This document shows, one piece after another, positions 8,390-10,608 of a DNA stretch of 10,608 bases. The DNA comes from Tagaea sp. (GTDB lineage: Bacteria; Pseudomonadota; Alphaproteobacteria; CACIAM-22H2). The notes under the pieces are model-generated. The model was given only the letters and a program-made list of their open reading frames with translations, searched no databases and had not been told where the DNA came from. The stretch covers positions 1 through 10,608 of the forward strand of contig JAMNXK010000036.1 of the NCBI GenBank assembly GCA_023653245.1, read 5' to 3'. A program made the translations under genes and the position numbers. Each line of letters starts with the position of its first letter. Positions within the stretch are counted from its first letter, which is position 1.

Positions 8390-9784
8390 ATGTCCGACTT
8401 GGCTTTTCTGTCCGCGCGCGAATTGCTCGAAGGCTACGCGCGCAAATCCTTCTCGCCCGTCGAGGTCGCGCGCGCGTGTTTTTCGCGCATCGCCGCCAAG
8501 AACGATCTCGGCGCCTTCGTGATGACCGACGAAAGCGCCGCCTTGGCGGCGGCGCGCGCATCCGAGACGCGCTGGGCCAAGGGCGAACCCAAAGGCACGC
8601 TCGACGGCGTACCCGCCACGATCAAGGATTTGATCGTCACCACGGGTTGGCCGACGTTGCGCGGCTCCCAACATGTCGATCCGAAGGGGCCATGGACCGA
8701 GGACGCGCCGAGCGTGATGCGCTTGCGCGAAGCCAATGCCGTGCTTCTCGGCAAGACCACGACCCCCGAATTCGGCTGGAAGGGCATTTGCGATTCGCCG
8801 CTGACCGGCATCACGCGCAATCCGTGGGACGCCTCGCGCACGTCGGGCGGGTCGTCCGGCGGGGCGGCGGTCGCCGCCGCTTGCGGCATGGGGGCGTTGC
8901 ATCTGGGGACCGACGGCGGCGGCTCGATCCGCATGCCCGCCGGGTTCTGCGGGATTTTCGGCCTAAAGCCGAGTTTCGGGCGCGTGGCGGCCCATCCGCT
9001 GAGCCCGGCGGGCTTGCTCGCCCATCTCGGGCCAATGACCCGCACGATCGAAGATTCGGCGCGGATGATGGAAGCGATCGCCCAGCCCGACGACCGCGAT
9101 CCTTATTCGCTGCCGCCCGACAAGGGCTCGTGGCTGCTCGATCTCGACAAAGGGATCGCGGGGCTGCGCATCGGCTACTCGCCGCGTCTGGGCACGGCGA
9201 AGGTCGATCCGGAGATCGCGCGCGCGGTCGACGATGCGGCCAAGCTGCTCGGCGAGCTGGGTGCGATCGTCGAGCCCGCCGAACCCGAGATCGATTTGGG
9301 CCAGGCGCGCGAAGCCTTTTACACGCTGTGGTGCGCGTCCCTCGCGCGGCCCTTGAAGGCGATTCCGCGCGAACGCTGGAAGGAGTCCGATCCCGGCTTG
9401 GTCGCGACCACCGAGCACGGGCTGTCGCTCTCCGCGCAGACCTATCTCGACGCCGATCTGTATCGGTCCGCGCTCATCCAGGCGATGAACCGCTTCCATC
9501 GTCGTTACGACCTGCTGCTCACCCCGCAGCTGCCGATCACGGCCGTGAAGGCGGGCCAAGACGTCGCCGATCCGGCGACGCAGAGCTATTGGATCGATTG
9601 GACGCCCTTCACCTATCCGTTCAACATGACCCGCCAGCCGGCCGCGAGCGTGCCGATCGGATCGCATTCCGACGGTCTGCCGATGGCGTTGCAATTCGTC
9701 GGGCGTCCTTACGACGACCGTCTCGTGCTGCGCGCCGCGCGCGCGTTCGAGCGCGCCCGGCCTTGGGCTTTGCCGCCGCGATGA
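8390..9784 (+). CDS. Amidase-signature family hydrolase (complete)
   Basis: This is a 464-residue AS-family enzyme, probably cytoplasmic, that would cleave an amide bond. The triad is complete: K79 (TIKD), cis-Ser S155 in TSGGSSGGA and nucleophile S179 in GTDGGGSIRMPA. The 24-residue S155-S179 spacing agrees with FAAH. The following GFCGIFGLKPSFGRV and the late TYPFNMTRQPAASVPIG are also family-typical. The N-terminus (SARELLEGYARKSFSPVEVARACFSRI) matches the usual opening helix. The ATG has GGAG 7 nt upstream. The frame is open far upstream of this ATG, but that part is antisense to the MlrC-like gene and is not coding. It is divergent from the MlrC-like gene and its stop overlaps the start of the MFS gene by 4 nt (ATGA). 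Motif details differ from the amidase at 1-1088. Substrate is unknown; GatA is excluded as a likely role because no gatC or gatB is adjacent. Confidence 0.95.
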   Translation: MSDLAFLSARELLEGYARKSFSPVEVARACFSRIAAKNDLGAFVMTDESAALAAARASETRWAKGEPKGTLDGVPATIKDLIVTTGWPTLRGSQHVDPKGPWTEDAPSVMRLREANAVLLGKTTTPEFGWKGICDSPLTGITRNPWDASRTSGGSSGGAAVAAACGMGALHLGTDGGGSIRMPAGFCGIFGLKPSFGRVAAHPLSPAGLLAHLGPMTRTIEDSARMMEAIAQPDDRDPYSLPPDKGSWLLDLDKGIAGLRIGYSPRLGTAKVDPEIARAVDDAAKLLGELGAIVEPAEPEIDLGQAREAFYTLWCASLARPLKAIPRERWKESDPGLVATTEHGLSLSAQTYLDADLYRSALIQAMNRFHRRYDLLLTPQLPITAVKAGQDVADPATQSYWIDWTPFTYPFNMTRQPAASVPIGSHSDGLPMALQFVGRPYDDRLVLRAARAFERARPWALPPR

Positions 9785-10608
9785 GGATGCCCGCGATCAC
9801 CGGACGGGGCGGCGTGGCGGCGTTGTCGGTCACGCAGATTTTCAGCTGGGGATCGAGCTACTTCATTCCGGCGGTGCTGTCGCGCCAGATCGCGACGGAT
9901 CTCGACTTGCCGGTGGCGGTCGTGTTCTCCGGCATCACGGTGATGCTGGTGGTGGGCTCGACGATCGGGCCGGCACTCGGCCGGCGCACCGACCGGATCG
10001 GACCGCGCGACATTCTGGTCGTGGGCTCGGTGCTGCTGGCGCTAGGGCTCGCCTTCCTGGGGCTCGCGACGGGGCTGGCGAGCTACGTGCTCGCCTGGGC
10101 GTTGATCGGCCTCGCCATGCCGATGGTGCTGACCCAAACCGTCTTCGCCGCCGTCGCCCAGTTGATGCCGCACGCCGCGCGCCGCGCGCTCGGCTGGCTC
10201 ACGCTGCTGGGCGGATTCGGACCGCTGATCGCCTTGCCGGCGTTGGCGCTGATGGAGCCCGCTTTGGGCTGGCGCGGCGTGTGTTTCGCGCTGGCCGCCG
10301 CGCAGATCCTGATCTGCGTGCCGCTGCATGCGGCGTTGCGCGTCGATCCCAGGAATCTCACGGGCGGCGACAGCGCGGCCGCCGAGGGCGATCGCGGCCT
10401 GACCGACCCTGCGCGCCGCCGCCGCGCGTTCCTGATCATCGGGATCGCCTTCGCGTGCACGGGGTTCGTCAGCTGGGGCTTGCCGGTGCAGATGGTGGCG
10501 ATCGGCGAAGCCTTGGGCATGGAACTGGCGCTCGCCGTGGGGATCGCATCGCTGATGGGGCCCGCGCAAATGGTCAGCCGGGGGATCGAGACGGCCTTCG
10601 GCCAGCGC
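9781..10608 (+). CDS. MFS transporter, 3'-truncated by the window edge
   Basis: A frame of 276 codons without a stop runs to the window end. It encodes a polytopic protein of the major facilitator superfamily. The first six hydrophobic segments lie at about residues 12-32, 45-66, 78-97, 100-125, 138-158 and 164-183. They are followed by a charged cytoplasmic loop (about 187-213) and the seventh segment (about 214-234), the usual 6+6 layout. A motif-A-like stretch GPALGRRTDRIGPRD (63-77) sits between helices 2 and 3. The ATG at 9781 overlaps the amidase TGA (ATGA), so coupled translation is likely; a second ATG at 9787 is an alternative. Context suggests transport of a substrate or product of the amidase, or its export. 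Family membership is fairly sure, but the solute is unknown. Confidence 0.88.
   Translation, partial: MRMPAITGRGGVAALSVTQIFSWGSSYFIPAVLSRQIATDLDLPVAVVFSGITVMLVVGSTIGPALGRRTDRIGPRDILVVGSVLLALGLAFLGLATGLASYVLAWALIGLAMPMVLTQTVFAAVAQLMPHAARRALGWLTLLGGFGPLIALPALALMEPALGWRGVCFALAAAQILICVPLHAALRVDPRNLTGGDSAAAEGDRGLTDPARRRRAFLIIGIAFACTGFVSWGLPVQMVAIGEALGMELALAVGIASLMGPAQMVSRGIETAFGQR

Noticed and set aside
4851..8561. 1236-residue open frame on the minus strand
   Set aside because: It is an out-of-frame shadow crossing permease B, the binding protein and the MlrC-like gene. Its translation is Arg/Ala/Pro-rich with no domain, as expected for a +1 frame in high-GC DNA.
10042..10569. Minus-strand frames near the right edge
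   Set aside because: They are antisense to the MFS gene, which reads through to the window end and has proper hydrophobic periodicity.

Overview
The window is high-GC bacterial DNA, roughly two thirds G+C by eye, with strong G/C third-position bias and long antisense shadow frames. Together with the type of nutrient-transport gene set, this suggests an alphaproteobacterium, perhaps of the Rhodospirillales type. That placement is an inference from style; there is no rRNA or other marker gene here.

Layout from left to right: (1) the 3' part of an amidase-signature hydrolase on the + strand, entering from outside the window and ending at 1088. (2) A complete dipeptide/oligopeptide-type (Dpp/Opp) ABC importer on the - strand, in transcription order: periplasmic binding protein (6730-5153), permease B (5121-4180), permease C (4175-3300), ATPase D (3040-2054) and ATPase F (2057-1089). 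(3) Upstream of the binding protein, also on the - strand, a 499-residue MlrC-family (DUF1485) metallopeptidase-like protein (8326-6827). (4) Divergent from it on the + strand, a second, different amidase (8390-9784), overlapped by an MFS permease (9781 onward) that leaves the window.

Taken together this looks like a scavenging locus. A periplasmic binding protein and ABC importer bring in a small peptide-like or amide-containing compound; MlrC-like and amidase enzymes hydrolyse it; an MFS carrier may move a substrate or product. The compound cannot be named from sequence. The 63-bp divergent promoter region at 8327-8389 is a natural place for joint control of both arms. No regulator gene is visible in the window. 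Every stretch is accounted for: the only gap between confident genes longer than 100 bases is 3041-3299, which is filled by the element below.

The most unusual feature is a 275-bp palindromic element (3023-3297) lying exactly at the permease C / ATPase D junction. It has 33-bp terminal inverted repeats (30 of 33 matching) and nested internal hairpins. Removing it precisely would restore an ATG-ACA-AAT-CTC reading frame for ATPase D with the usual ATGA overlap on the permease C stop. With the element in place, the old start codon runs into an 88-codon ORF through the element. ATPase D is then restarted from a GTG, a Shine-Dalgarno sequence and its first six codons, all supplied by the inner copy of the terminal repeat. 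The only three differences between the two repeat arms fall in that Shine-Dalgarno sequence and in the stop/start overlap. This looks like a mobile repeat that has been turned into a translation-coupling device.
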